Source of the DNA: Natrarchaeobaculum sulfurireducens
Lineage (GTDB): Archaea; Halobacteriota; Halobacteria; Halobacteriales; Natrialbaceae
Direction of reading: 5' to 3'
NCBI RefSeq assembly: GCF_003430825.1
Contig: NZ_CP024047.1
Location: forward strand, 3,348,001-3,412,000
Length of the DNA stretch: 64,000 nt
Under the pieces are notes generated by a model. That model had not been told where the DNA came from. It ran no database searches and saw only the letters and a program-made list of their open reading frames with translations. The first letter of the stretch is position 1; each line of letters opens with the position of its first letter. The position numbers and the translations under genes were made by a program. This document shows, one piece after another, positions 40,607 through 49,408 of the stretch.

Positions 40607-41551
40607 TTACTTGAAGACCGATTCGGCCATCCGGCGTGGGAAGCCGACGATCAGCCCGAAGAAACTCTGCTGGTCGGCGTCCGACCCGCGGATGTACGCC
40701 CGCGTTCGGGTGCTGATCATCTCGACGGAGATGATGAGGATGAAGACGACCACGAGCGTCGCCATCATCTCGGTGTAGTTGAACATCCCCTGCTGGGTGA
40801 TGAGCACGTAGCCGAGGCCGCCAGCGCCGATCAGACCGAGGGTGACGGCGATCCGGACGTTGATCTCGAGGACGTACAGCGTCCAGGCGATAAACGGCGT
40901 CACTACCTGGCCCAGCATGCCGAAGACGATGGTCTGGGCGTGGCCCGCGCCGGTCGAGTCGATCGCCTCCATCGGACCGTCGTCGATCTCCTCGAGTTCT
41001 TCGGTGAACAGCCGCCCGAGATTACCGATCGTGTCGGTCGCGATCGCCAGCGTGCCGGTAAACGGCGAGATCCCGCCCAGCGGCACGTAGATGAGCGCCC
41101 AGACGAGAGCGGGGATCGAACGGATCATGCTCATCAGCCCGCGGAAGATGAAGTTGAAGGGGAACGGGAGCACGCGTTCGTTCCCGAGGACGCTAAACAG
41201 GAGCGCCAGCGGGAGTCCGATAATCGTCCCGGCGATCCCCATCGAAAGGGTGGTTATCGCATGTCCGAACAGTCCCTCCGACTGAATAAACGCCCAGTAC
41301 TGTGCGACATCGAGGAACGGGATCGCGCCGAAGTAGGTCGTGATCGGGAAGAAGTCCCTGGCGGCATCTGCGAACTGCTCTCTGTGAGCGAGCACTTCGG
41401 CGATCGAGAAGCCGACGACCGCCGTCGATCGGTAGAAGACGATAGCGAGGACGACGAGACCGACGAATCCGATCCCCCACCGGATTCGACGCGACCGTTG
41501 GAGTCGCTTGAGCGTCCGGTCGACGTCGTTTTCCGAGGGCTCGAGGCTCAT
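40607..41551 (-). CDS. phnE: Phosphonate ABC transporter permease
   Basis: 314 residues, about six membrane helices. The EAA-type loop (EEIDDGPMEAIDSTGAGHAQ followed by TIVFGMLGQV) of ABC permeases is present, and PhnE hallmarks such as SMIRSIPALVWALIYVPLGG. The start overlaps the stop of phnC by 4 bp (ATGA), so both are translated together. It forms the channel with PhnC. PhnD faces the other way. Confidence 0.93.
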   Translation of the reverse strand: MSLEPSENDVDRTLKRLQRSRRIRWGIGFVGLVVLAIVFYRSTAVVGFSIAEVLAHREQFADAARDFFPITTYFGAIPFLDVAQYWAFIQSEGLFGHAITTLSMGIAGTIIGLPLALLFSVLGNERVLPFPFNFIFRGLMSMIRSIPALVWALIYVPLGGISPFTGTLAIATDTIGNLGRLFTEELEEIDDGPMEAIDSTGAGHAQTIVFGMLGQVVTPFIAWTLYVLEINVRIAVTLGLIGAGGLGYVLITQQGMFNYTEMMATLVVVFILIISVEMISTRTRAYIRGSDADQQSFFGLIVGFPRRMAESVFK

Positions 41552-42297
41552 GCCTTGGCCCCCGTTCTGATGGCCTCGGTTTCGATGTCGCCGTAAATCT
41601 CGTCGATGACGTCGGTGGTCAGATCGTCTATGTAGCCGTCGAAGACGAGTTCACCGTCACGCATTCCGAGAAACCGCTCGCCGAACTGCCGCGAGAGGTT
41701 GACCTGGTGCAGACTGGCCATCGTCGTGAGGTTTCGCTCCGCCGCTGCCGTCTTGATGTACCCCATCACCGACTCGGCCGAGCCAGGATCTAGGCTCGCA
41801 ACTGGCTCGTCGGCGAGCAACAGTTGCGGTTTCTGGACCAGCGCACGAGCGATCCCGACGCGCTGTTGCTGGCCACCGCTCATGTGGTCGACGCGCTGGC
41901 TCGCTTCCTCGAGCAGCCCGACGGTCTCGAGGGCGCGAAGGGCCTCGCGCTTGTCCGCCGAATCGTACATTCTAAAGAGGCTCTTGAGAAACGACGTTCG
42001 GTTGAGTGCCCCCGTCAGCGCGTTGTCGTAGGCGCTCAACTGATCGATCACGTAGTGTTGCTGAAACACCATCCCGACGTCGTTTCGCCGCCCCGAGACA
42101 GTGTCACCCCCGATCGACACCGACCCGGACGTCGGCGTCGTTAATCCGTTCAAAATACGCAACAAGGTCGATTTGCCAGCACCAGACTGGCCGAGGATCA
42201 CGACGAACTCGCCTTCGTCGATCTCGAACGAGACGTCTTTGAGGGCGTGAATGTCTCCGTAGCGTTTTGTGACGTTCTCGGCGACGATATAACCCAT
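41548..42297 (-). CDS. phnC: Phosphonate ABC transporter ATP-binding protein
   Basis: 249 residues. Walker A GQSGAGKST (36-44), signature SGGQQQR, Walker B LLLADEP, and H-loop HQ. The segment SLFRMYDSADKREALRALE between Walker A and signature is like PhnC. First gene of the minus-strand pair; phnE follows with a 4-bp overlap. Confidence 0.94.
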   Translation of the reverse strand: MGYIVAENVTKRYGDIHALKDVSFEIDEGEFVVILGQSGAGKSTLLRILNGLTTPTSGSVSIGGDTVSGRRNDVGMVFQQHYVIDQLSAYDNALTGALNRTSFLKSLFRMYDSADKREALRALETVGLLEEASQRVDHMSGGQQQRVGIARALVQKPQLLLADEPVASLDPGSAESVMGYIKTAAAERNLTTMASLHQVNLSRQFGERFLGMRDGELVFDGYIDDLTTDVIDEIYGDIETEAIRTGAKA

Positions 42298-42574
42298 ATG
42301 CTGTTCTACCGTACCGTCTCAACCGGCCAGTGAAGTATTTACTGTTTTGTGGCCGTATTCGCGCTTTAACAGGCTCAAAAGTGATGGAAACCGTCAAATC
42401 GACGAATGAATTTCAGTAGGAAAACGGATGGGTACGTTCGACACACGAGCGTCATTTTTCGACCGGATGCACGAAGGTGTCGAATACTCCAGATAGTCAC
42501 TGCTCGGTGTCAGACCGAATAGAGACCGTTCCGACGGACGCGGGTTTAAGTACGATACCGCGGCCAAGGGTGGC

Positions 42575-43351
42575 ATGATCGACGACGCGATCCGTGTGCT
42601 GGCGGGAGACTGTACCGTCATCGCCGAAGGCACCGAACGCGAGGAGTACCGCGGCCGGGTCACGACTATCGTCAAACCCGACAATACCGTCCTCGTCCAC
42701 GACGTCGACGGCTACCAGCCCGTCGCCTGGCTCACCCGGGCCGACAGCGTCTCGAGCGACCGGGCGAACGACTTCACGCTCGTCGCGAAAAAGGACACCC
42801 AGACGCTCCGGATCGCCGCCCACGACCAGGACGGCTTCGCCCACTACCCGAGTTCAGCGGCAGGACCGCCCGTCGGCACCTGTCCGGACTGTGACGGCGC
42901 GCTCGTCCGCTCGAGCGACGTTCACTGCGTCGGTTGTGGCACTCGCTACGGCGTCCCAAGAGACGCGACGATTCAGGCCGACGGGAGCCGCTGTGAGTGT
43001 GGGCTCTCGCGGATGCGCGTCGAGCGCGGCCTCGCGTTCGACGTCTGTCTCGACCGGAACTGTGAATCCCTCGACGAGGCTGTCGCCGAGGCGTTCGACC
43101 GCGAGTGGGACTGTCCCGAAGCCGACTGTGACGGCGACCTCCGGATCCTCCGCCGAGGCGGGCTGATCGCCGGCTGCGAGCGCTACCCCGACTGTGACAC
43201 CGGTTTTGCGATCCCCGCTGGCGTGATCGACGGCGAGTGTGGCTGTGGACTCCCCACGTTCGACACCCACACCGGCAGCCGTTGTCTCGACGCCACGTGC
43301 GAACGCGTGCTCGAGCGCCGACTCGAGGCCGAACCCGCGAGCGACGATTGA
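42575..43351 (+). CDS. NucS-N-terminal-like domain with topoisomerase-type zinc ribbons
   Basis: 258 residues. The N-terminal 90 residues resemble the non-catalytic beta domain of EndoMS/NucS (CTVIAEGTEREEYRGRVTTI, then VLVHDVDGYQPVAWLTRAD). From residue 105 on there are repeated cysteine pairs: CPDCDGALV, HCVGCGTRYG, CECG, CPEADCDGDL, CERYPDCDTG, CGCG and CLDATCERVL. These look like topoisomerase C4 zinc-finger or zinc-ribbon modules. The RecB-like catalytic half of NucS is absent. Likely nucleic-acid binding, perhaps at mismatches or ssDNA. The start is ATG 42575. Confidence 0.8.
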   Translation: MIDDAIRVLAGDCTVIAEGTEREEYRGRVTTIVKPDNTVLVHDVDGYQPVAWLTRADSVSSDRANDFTLVAKKDTQTLRIAAHDQDGFAHYPSSAAGPPVGTCPDCDGALVRSSDVHCVGCGTRYGVPRDATIQADGSRCECGLSRMRVERGLAFDVCLDRNCESLDEAVAEAFDREWDCPEADCDGDLRILRRGGLIAGCERYPDCDTGFAIPAGVIDGECGCGLPTFDTHTGSRCLDATCERVLERRLEAEPASDD

Positions 43352-43589
43352 CGATGGCCACGATGGCAACGGCGACGACCGACGAGCCATCTACGGTGTC
43401 GATCACCCGCCGGGCTACGTCCGGGCGACCGGACACCAAGCGACAACCGTCCAATCAGCCGGTGCGGGTGGAAATAAAAGGGAAGCGGCTTTCGAGGTGT
43501 AGTTCGTAACGTGATCGGTACGCTCGACGACTACTGCGACGAGCGAGGGATTCGCAGCCCATTAGTGGTCGACAGCCGAGAGTCCGAGT

Positions 43590-44645
43590 ATGACACTCGA
43601 GGGGCGATTCGACGAGGCGGCGGGCGTCATCCGCGTGGGGGCCGACGCACGCCAGCGATACCACGATTCACGGGGCTACGGCTATCCGCTCACCGGCAAC
43701 GAAATCGCGCTGGCACCCGTCGAGGCGGCCCACCTCCTCTTTCGGGGCGACCTCGAGGCGGTCATCGACGACGGCGGCGAACGACTCGACTTTCGGTCGT
43801 TCGTCGCCCGCGAACCCGGCGATGACTTCGGGGTTCGGTTTCTGGTGTACGCCGACCTGCGCTCGCGGGGGTTCTACCTCTCACCAGCCGCAGAGCCCTG
43901 GGTCACCGACCCGCCCGAAGCCGACTTCGCCGTCTTCCCGCGCGGGAAGGGGCCACGCGACGGCGAGGTCGAGTACGCCCTGCAGGTCGTCGGCGAGCGA
44001 ACCGACGTCAACGCGACCGATCTCGAGGCCGGCGTCCTCGCGGTCGTCGACGAGGAAAGCGAGATCACGTACTTCGAGGTGAGCCGACGAGCGCCCGACG
44101 GGACGACGGACGCACCGCTTCCCGAAAACTGTGGCGCGGATCTGCTCGCCGACCGCGTCGTCGTCTGGGAGCCGCCGCTGTCGCTGTACGAGGAGGCGTT
44201 TTTCGGTCAGCCGCTCGAGGGCCGGGAGTACGACCGGCCGACGCTCCAGTGTTCGCTGCTCGAGGCGACGTATCTCGCCGAGCGAGGGGCACTGGAGCTC
44301 GATCCCGACGCGGTCCGCGACCGCGGTCGAGAAGTCGAAGGCGAACGGTTCGACCGCAGACTGGCAGTCTATACGGCGCTTCGCGAGCGCGACGTCGTTC
44401 CGAAGACGGGCTACAAGTTCGGGGCCGACTTCCGCACCTATGCGAACGTCGAGACGGTCGACGAACTCGATCACTCCGAACTGCTGGTGCGGGTCCACCC
44501 CACGACGTCAGTTTTCGAGCCGCGAGACCTCGCACTCGACGTTCGATTGGCCCACGGCGTCCGCAAGACGATGGTGTTCGCGCTCGTCGACGACGCTGCC
44601 GACGGTGACATCGAGTGGTGGTCGATCGAACGGTTGACACCCTGA
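43590..44645 (+). CDS. endA: tRNA-splicing endonuclease (double-unit EndA)
   Basis: 351 residues, about twice the length of single-unit EndA. The C-terminal half carries the catalytic triad: Tyr in TGYKFGADFRTYANV, His in HSELLVRV, and Lys in GVRKTMVFALVD. The N-terminal half is a degenerate copy (VRFLVYADLRSRGFYLSP) that supplies structure. It cuts the bulge-helix-bulge motif of pre-tRNA introns and of pre-rRNA stems like those flanking 16S and 23S in this window. Upstream of the CetZ-like gene and trpS; the haloarchaeal tRNA-Trp has an intron, which gives the neighbourhood a sensible theme. Confidence 0.95.
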   Translation: MTLEGRFDEAAGVIRVGADARQRYHDSRGYGYPLTGNEIALAPVEAAHLLFRGDLEAVIDDGGERLDFRSFVAREPGDDFGVRFLVYADLRSRGFYLSPAAEPWVTDPPEADFAVFPRGKGPRDGEVEYALQVVGERTDVNATDLEAGVLAVVDEESEITYFEVSRRAPDGTTDAPLPENCGADLLADRVVVWEPPLSLYEEAFFGQPLEGREYDRPTLQCSLLEATYLAERGALELDPDAVRDRGREVEGERFDRRLAVYTALRERDVVPKTGYKFGADFRTYANVETVDELDHSELLVRVHPTTSVFEPRDLALDVRLAHGVRKTMVFALVDDAADGDIEWWSIERLTP

Positions 44646-44726
44646 GGCAGCTCTCGACGTTCGTTTGACGCACCCAGCCGTCTCCGGGCGGAACGCTGAA
44701 ACCCCCCGACTGCAGATAGGTCACGT

Positions 44727-45920
44727 ATGCAACTCGAGGTGATCGGCGTCGGTGGCGCAGGGTGTCGGATCGCCGATTCGATCGCGGCGGCTGATTCGAC
44801 CGGGCGATCGTTCGTCGGCGACGCGTTCGCATTCGACGTCGACAGCGACGAGGTGACGGCACTGTCGGAGGTTCCGGTCGCGAACCGGCATCGATACGGC
44901 CAGACCATCGACGGCGGGCTCGAGGGTGATCTCCAGCGTGGGTTTTCGGTCGGCGACGCACACGTCGACGAACTCAGCCGCCAGCTCGACCGCGGCCAGC
45001 CGTCGGTCGCAGACGCCTTCCTCGTCTGTCTCGGTCTCGGCGGGGCGACCGGCGGGGGGACGGCTCCCGCACTCGTCGCGAACCTCAAAACCCTGTACGA
45101 CGCGCCCGTTTACGTCCTCACGACGCTGCCAGCCAAGCGTGAACTCGAGGTGCCGACTGACGACGGCGACGACCCGAGCCGCCGGCCGACGCAGGCAGAC
45201 CCACATCCACGACCCGACGGCGAACACCGGCCGCTCGCCGAGGAGAACGCGGTCCGCACGCTCGAGCGTCTCGAGGGGCGTGCCGACGCCGTCATCTGTT
45301 TCGACAACGAGGCGTGGCTCCGCGCCGGAGAGTCCCTCTCGGAAGCACGGGGCCGGCTCAACCGCGAGTTCGCAACCCGTGTGGCGGCCGTTTTCGCCGC
45401 GACGGCCGGCGCGAACGACGAACAGGTCGACGCCGAGAGCGTCGTCGACGCGAACGACGTCGCCCGGATCTTCGGCAGCCGGACGGACGTCATCACGCTC
45501 GGCTACGGGACACAAGACGTCGAGACCGACGACGGCGGCTCACTGCTCGGACTGGGGCTGTTCACCTCGAAAGAAAGCGTCGATACGAGTGCCGCAGTTA
45601 GCGCCGTCGAGACGACCATCAGCAAAGCCCTGCGCGGCCGGCTCACCCTCGAATGCGAACCCAGCGGCGCCGACCGGGCACTGTTGCTCGTCGGCGGGCC
45701 ACCGGCGTGGCTGAACCGTCAGGCGATCGCCGACGGCCGATCCTTGCTCGAGACGACCACCGGTTCCGCCGAAATCTTAAGCGGCGACGTTCCCCGGCCC
45801 GACGGTGACGGGGTGTTCGCCATCGTCGCGCTCGCAGGTGTCGGGCCGGCGAGTCGCCTCGAACAGTTGCGTTCGGAGACGCGTCCGTTCGAACGCGATC
45901 GAGCGGGAGAAGACCAATAG
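44727..45920 (+). CDS. Tubulin/FtsZ superfamily protein (CetZ-like, divergent)
   Basis: 397 residues. The N-terminus has the nucleotide-binding VIGVGGAGCRIADSI; the tubulin signature loop is GGATGGGTAP at about residues 103-112, close to GGGTGTG. The T7/synergy-loop region and C-terminal half (TISKALRGRLTLECEP, ADRALLLVGGPPAWLNRQA) are recognisable but divergent. It is not one of the canonical FtsZ1/FtsZ2 division proteins by sequence feel. Its conserved position between endA and trpS is intriguing. It could be a shape or division factor, or a GTPase without polymer. Start ATG 44727. Confidence 0.8.
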   Translation: MQLEVIGVGGAGCRIADSIAAADSTGRSFVGDAFAFDVDSDEVTALSEVPVANRHRYGQTIDGGLEGDLQRGFSVGDAHVDELSRQLDRGQPSVADAFLVCLGLGGATGGGTAPALVANLKTLYDAPVYVLTTLPAKRELEVPTDDGDDPSRRPTQADPHPRPDGEHRPLAEENAVRTLERLEGRADAVICFDNEAWLRAGESLSEARGRLNREFATRVAAVFAATAGANDEQVDAESVVDANDVARIFGSRTDVITLGYGTQDVETDDGGSLLGLGLFTSKESVDTSAAVSAVETTISKALRGRLTLECEPSGADRALLLVGGPPAWLNRQAIADGRSLLETTTGSAEILSGDVPRPDGDGVFAIVALAGVGPASRLEQLRSETRPFERDRAGEDQ

Positions 45921-46135
45921 CGACGCGGCTATAGCGCCGGTCTGACCCCGGTTACGATTACGCCGCTGGATCGGCCTCGAGCACCGAGCCGTCGATGCGT
46001 CGTTCGTGGCCAAACACGCTGGTTTTCATACCGGAGCGTCGCTCGGAGCGGATGTGACTCTACCCGTGTGCCCTGCGCCTCGAAACCGGGGCGAAGCCGA
46101 AGGCTTTTGCGCGCTGGCGCGCCAACTCGGAGCTA

Positions 46136-47731
46136 ATGACCGGAGACGATCGGCTCGAGGAGTCCGAGTCAGGGGAACCGATGACCGGGGAACCGGTGAC
46201 GGATGGCGGGACAGCAGGCGCTGATGACGTCGCCCTGGACCCGTGGGGCTCTTCGACCGTCTCCGACTACCGCAAACTGTTCGAGCAGTTCGGCATCGAG
46301 GAAGTCGACGAGGTGCTCGAGGACGTTCCCAATCCGCACTACCTGATGCGCCGGGGAGTCATCTTCGGCCACCGCGACTACCGGCCCGTCGCCGACGCAC
46401 TGTCCGAGGGCGAGGACGCGGCCGTGCTCTCGGGCTTTATGCCCACCGGCGACCCCCACATCGGCCACAAGCTCGTCTTCGACGAGATCATCTGGCACCA
46501 ACAACAGGGTGCCGACGCCTACGGCCTGATCGCCGACCTCGAGGCGAACTCGGCTCGCGGGATGAGCTGGGCGGAGATCGACGAGCACGCCCGCAGCTAC
46601 CTGCTGTCGCTGCTCGCGCTCGGCTTCGACCCCGAGGCGGGCACTCTCTACCGGCAGTCGACGAACCGCGAGGTGCAAGATCTGGCGTTCGATCTCGGCG
46701 CAGAGGCGAACTTCTCGGAATTCCAGGCGATCTACGGCTTCGACGGCGAGACCAGCGTCTCGCACATGCAGTCGGTCGTCACCCAGATGGCCGACATCCT
46801 CTATCCACAACTCGAGGAGCCAAAGCCGACCGTCATCCCCGTCGGCCCCGACCAGGACCCCCACGTCCGGCTGGCGCGGGATCTGGCCGAACGGACGCGC
46901 TACTTCAAGGTGAGCGAGGCGTACGCGAGCTTCGAACTCACCGACGACGAACGCGACCTCGTCGCCGACTGCTACGAGCGACTCGAGCCCGCCGAGTTCG
47001 ACGACGACCAGCTACGCTGTGTCCACGTCGCCGACGCGCTCGAGGAGACGCCGCTGTCCGACCTCGAGGTCGACGCCGCGACGCTCGAGTCGGTGCTGAC
47101 GAAGCTCCGTGAGGCGGGAATGGAACCGGTCCGCCCACGAACCCGATTCTCCGACCGACGGGCCACCGACGAGGCGTTCGAGGCGCTGATCGACGCCGTC
47201 GAGGGCGAAAAACGCGTCTACGAGAGCCACGTCGACGCCTTCGACCTCGAGGTCGCCGACGCCGAGAAACTCGCCCGCGAGATCGAACTCGAGAACGGCG
47301 GCCACGGCTTCCGGCCGCCGTCGTCGATCTACCATCGGTTTATGACCGGCCTCACCGGCGGGAAGATGTCCTCGTCGGACCCTGCAAGCCACATCTCGCT
47401 GCTCGACGACCCTGAAGACGGCTACGACAAGGTGAAATCGGCGACGACCGGCGGCCGCGAGACCGCCGAGGAGCAACGCGAGAAAGGCGGGCGTGCGGAC
47501 GAGTGTCCCGTCTACGAGCTGTACGCCTACCTGCTGGCCGGCGACGACGACGAGTTCGCAAAGCGCGTCTACGACGAGTGCGTCGGCGGCGAGCGCCTCT
47601 GTGGCGACTGCAAGGAACAGGCCGCCCAGCTCATGAAAGAGTTCCTGGGGGACCACCAGGAAAAGCGCGAGGAGGCCGCCGAACTGCTCGAAGACCTCGA
47701 TCTCGACCTCGAGTCGCCACGTCGACGGTAG
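46136..47731 (+). CDS. trpS: Tryptophan--tRNA ligase
   Basis: 531 residues, class Ic synthetase. The HIGH motif is seen as HIGH in TGDPHIGHKLVFDEI, and KMSKS as KMSSS in GGKMSSSDP. The middle carries TNREVQDLAFDLG and VGPDQDPHVRLARDLAER, both typical of archaeal TrpRS. The acidic N-terminal extension (about 40 residues) is usual for haloarchaea; the exact start (ATG 46136 or ATG 46181) is uncertain. A second CxxC-like motif ERLCGDCKEQAA is present near the C-terminus. Charges tRNA-Trp with tryptophan. Confidence 0.96.
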   Translation: MTGDDRLEESESGEPMTGEPVTDGGTAGADDVALDPWGSSTVSDYRKLFEQFGIEEVDEVLEDVPNPHYLMRRGVIFGHRDYRPVADALSEGEDAAVLSGFMPTGDPHIGHKLVFDEIIWHQQQGADAYGLIADLEANSARGMSWAEIDEHARSYLLSLLALGFDPEAGTLYRQSTNREVQDLAFDLGAEANFSEFQAIYGFDGETSVSHMQSVVTQMADILYPQLEEPKPTVIPVGPDQDPHVRLARDLAERTRYFKVSEAYASFELTDDERDLVADCYERLEPAEFDDDQLRCVHVADALEETPLSDLEVDAATLESVLTKLREAGMEPVRPRTRFSDRRATDEAFEALIDAVEGEKRVYESHVDAFDLEVADAEKLAREIELENGGHGFRPPSSIYHRFMTGLTGGKMSSSDPASHISLLDDPEDGYDKVKSATTGGRETAEEQREKGGRADECPVYELYAYLLAGDDDEFAKRVYDECVGGERLCGDCKEQAAQLMKEFLGDHQEKREEAAELLEDLDLDLESPRRR

Positions 47732-47825
47732 TCGAAATCGGGGGATGTTCTCCGGCGACCTGACCGACCCGTCAGTCCGGCGTCTGACAAACGTATAAAC
47801 GGCCGATGGTAAAACCACTCACACG

Positions 47826-49130
47826 ATGGCCCGCCCTCCACGCGACGCGGACGACCTGCTGGTTCCGGCCGACGTCCTCGGCTCGTTCGGCGTAACCCCG
47901 GCGGATCTCAGACGGACTGCGGGCACAGACGACGCGCTCGAGACGGTGTTGGCGGATGTCCTCGACGATGGGCAACACCCCACGGCTGTGCTCCGGCGAA
48001 CGATCGCCCGGAGCGACCGCGGACTCAGCTGTTCGGCACGATACCCGGAGGTGGCGCTCGAGGTCGAACTCGAGGCCGTCTTCGAGTCGATCGGCTGGTC
48101 GGTCGACCTGAGCCACGGCTCGAGCCCACGCCGAGTCGGAGATCGGCTGGTACTCGAGGCTGCCGACCCCCAGGGACGACGCCGCGAGGCGACGATTACC
48201 TACCCCGAGACGCCGCTCGGGACCGACAACCTGCCCGCCGTCCTCGATGGGATCAACACCTCGTTGCTGACCGGCACGGACGCCCAGTTCGTGCTCCTCT
48301 CCTCTGGCGTCGATCGCTGGCAGGCCGCGCTGGTCGACGGGGCCGAACTCGAGCGGCTGTGTGAGCGCTATGGGCCTCGGGTCCACGTGGATGGAACGCC
48401 GCTGTTGCCCGAACACACCCTCGAGGCCTACGGCTCCGAGAGCGCGACGACCGACGCTGACGACGGTCCGTGGCCGTCGTGGGCAGGCGCTCGAGAACGA
48501 CCGGGAAATCCGTCGACGACATCCGACTCACTCATCGAGGAGGCCGAAACCGAGCCGAAACGAGCACGCGAGGACGTCGAACGGTTCATCGAAGAGGCCG
48601 AGACTGACGACGGGAACGAAGCGGGCTCGAGTGACGGCTCGCCGGGCGCTGAAACCGACGGGTTCGAACTCCTGGGCTCGCCGTCGGTCTCACGGGTTGC
48701 CGACGACGAGTCGGGGACAGAGGCGACGGACGAACCGCCCGCAACCCGGCTGGAAGACGACGCGACGCGGGAGTCAACGAGCGACGAGGACTCGAGCGAC
48801 GGGTTCGGCACGCTCTCCGGGTCGGCCAGTGCGACGCGTGTCTCGAACGAGTCGTTCGGCAGCGACGTCGAGTGGGAACGCGAGGACGACCGCTACCTGG
48901 CCCTCGGGGCCGCACTCGGTGCTGGTGGTCGGGTAACCGTCGAAGGACTGCTCGAGGATGACGACTTCCTGCCCGAACTCCCGGCTGTCGAACCCGATGA
49001 GACGCGCATCGCATTCGACGATCCCTTCGACCCGGCAGCACTCTCGGAGGCGAAAGCCGCCGCCGAACAGTCGGGGTTCGTCTGGGTCGATTCCGGCGCA
49101 CTCGAGACGACGCGGGTCTCGAACGGCTGA
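47826..49130 (+). CDS. Uncharacterised haloarchaeal protein
   Basis: 434 residues, acidic. Residues 1-195 look like a folded domain: LLVPADVLGSFGVTPADLRR, YPEVALEVELEAVFESIGWS, and AQFVLLSSGVDRWQAALVDG, which is faintly reminiscent of nuclease-like helix-strand pieces. The middle (210-340) is low-complexity Ser/Asp/Glu. The last 60 residues form another block (AALGAGGRVTVEGLLEDDDF). It lies between trpS and pheS in the same direction, so it may be transcribed with trpS. No motif identifies an activity. Confidence 0.7.
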   Translation: MARPPRDADDLLVPADVLGSFGVTPADLRRTAGTDDALETVLADVLDDGQHPTAVLRRTIARSDRGLSCSARYPEVALEVELEAVFESIGWSVDLSHGSSPRRVGDRLVLEAADPQGRRREATITYPETPLGTDNLPAVLDGINTSLLTGTDAQFVLLSSGVDRWQAALVDGAELERLCERYGPRVHVDGTPLLPEHTLEAYGSESATTDADDGPWPSWAGARERPGNPSTTSDSLIEEAETEPKRAREDVERFIEEAETDDGNEAGSSDGSPGAETDGFELLGSPSVSRVADDESGTEATDEPPATRLEDDATRESTSDEDSSDGFGTLSGSASATRVSNESFGSDVEWEREDDRYLALGAALGAGGRVTVEGLLEDDDFLPELPAVEPDETRIAFDDPFDPAALSEAKAAAEQSGFVWVDSGALETTRVSNG

Positions 49131-49199
49131 GTCCGGGCCACTCACGGGGCGTGACAGCGTCCCGCAAAGCTTTTGCTCGCGCCCTGCCGTCGCTCGAGT

Positions 49200-49283
49200 A
49201 TGGTGTCCGAATCCCACACGGACCGCGTCGTCAGCCAGCCACAGCGAGCACGACCGGGATTCGGCTTTTTTGGTATCGAGTGA
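49200..49283 (+). CDS. Possible 27-residue protein
   Basis: ATG-initiated, MVSESHTDRVVSQPQRARPG followed by FGFFGIE and TGA. It is near pheS, about 125 bp upstream. The Gly/Phe-rich C-terminus is unusual. It is too short to be sure; proof would need conservation or translation data. Confidence 0.25.
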   Translation: MVSESHTDRVVSQPQRARPGFGFFGIE

Positions 49284-49408
49284 GCCGGACGGCGGACCCG
49301 TAGTCGCCCACACCGGGTGTCTGTGGCGAAACCGTCCACTCGAGTCGCTCGAGTCCGTCGAGCATCGGAACCGCTAACTGACCGCCCGAACGCCTACCAC
49401 ACAAGCGA

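Noticed and set aside
47012-47818. Minus-strand frame opposite trpS
   Set aside because: Shadow frame; TrpRS motifs on the plus strand are decisive.
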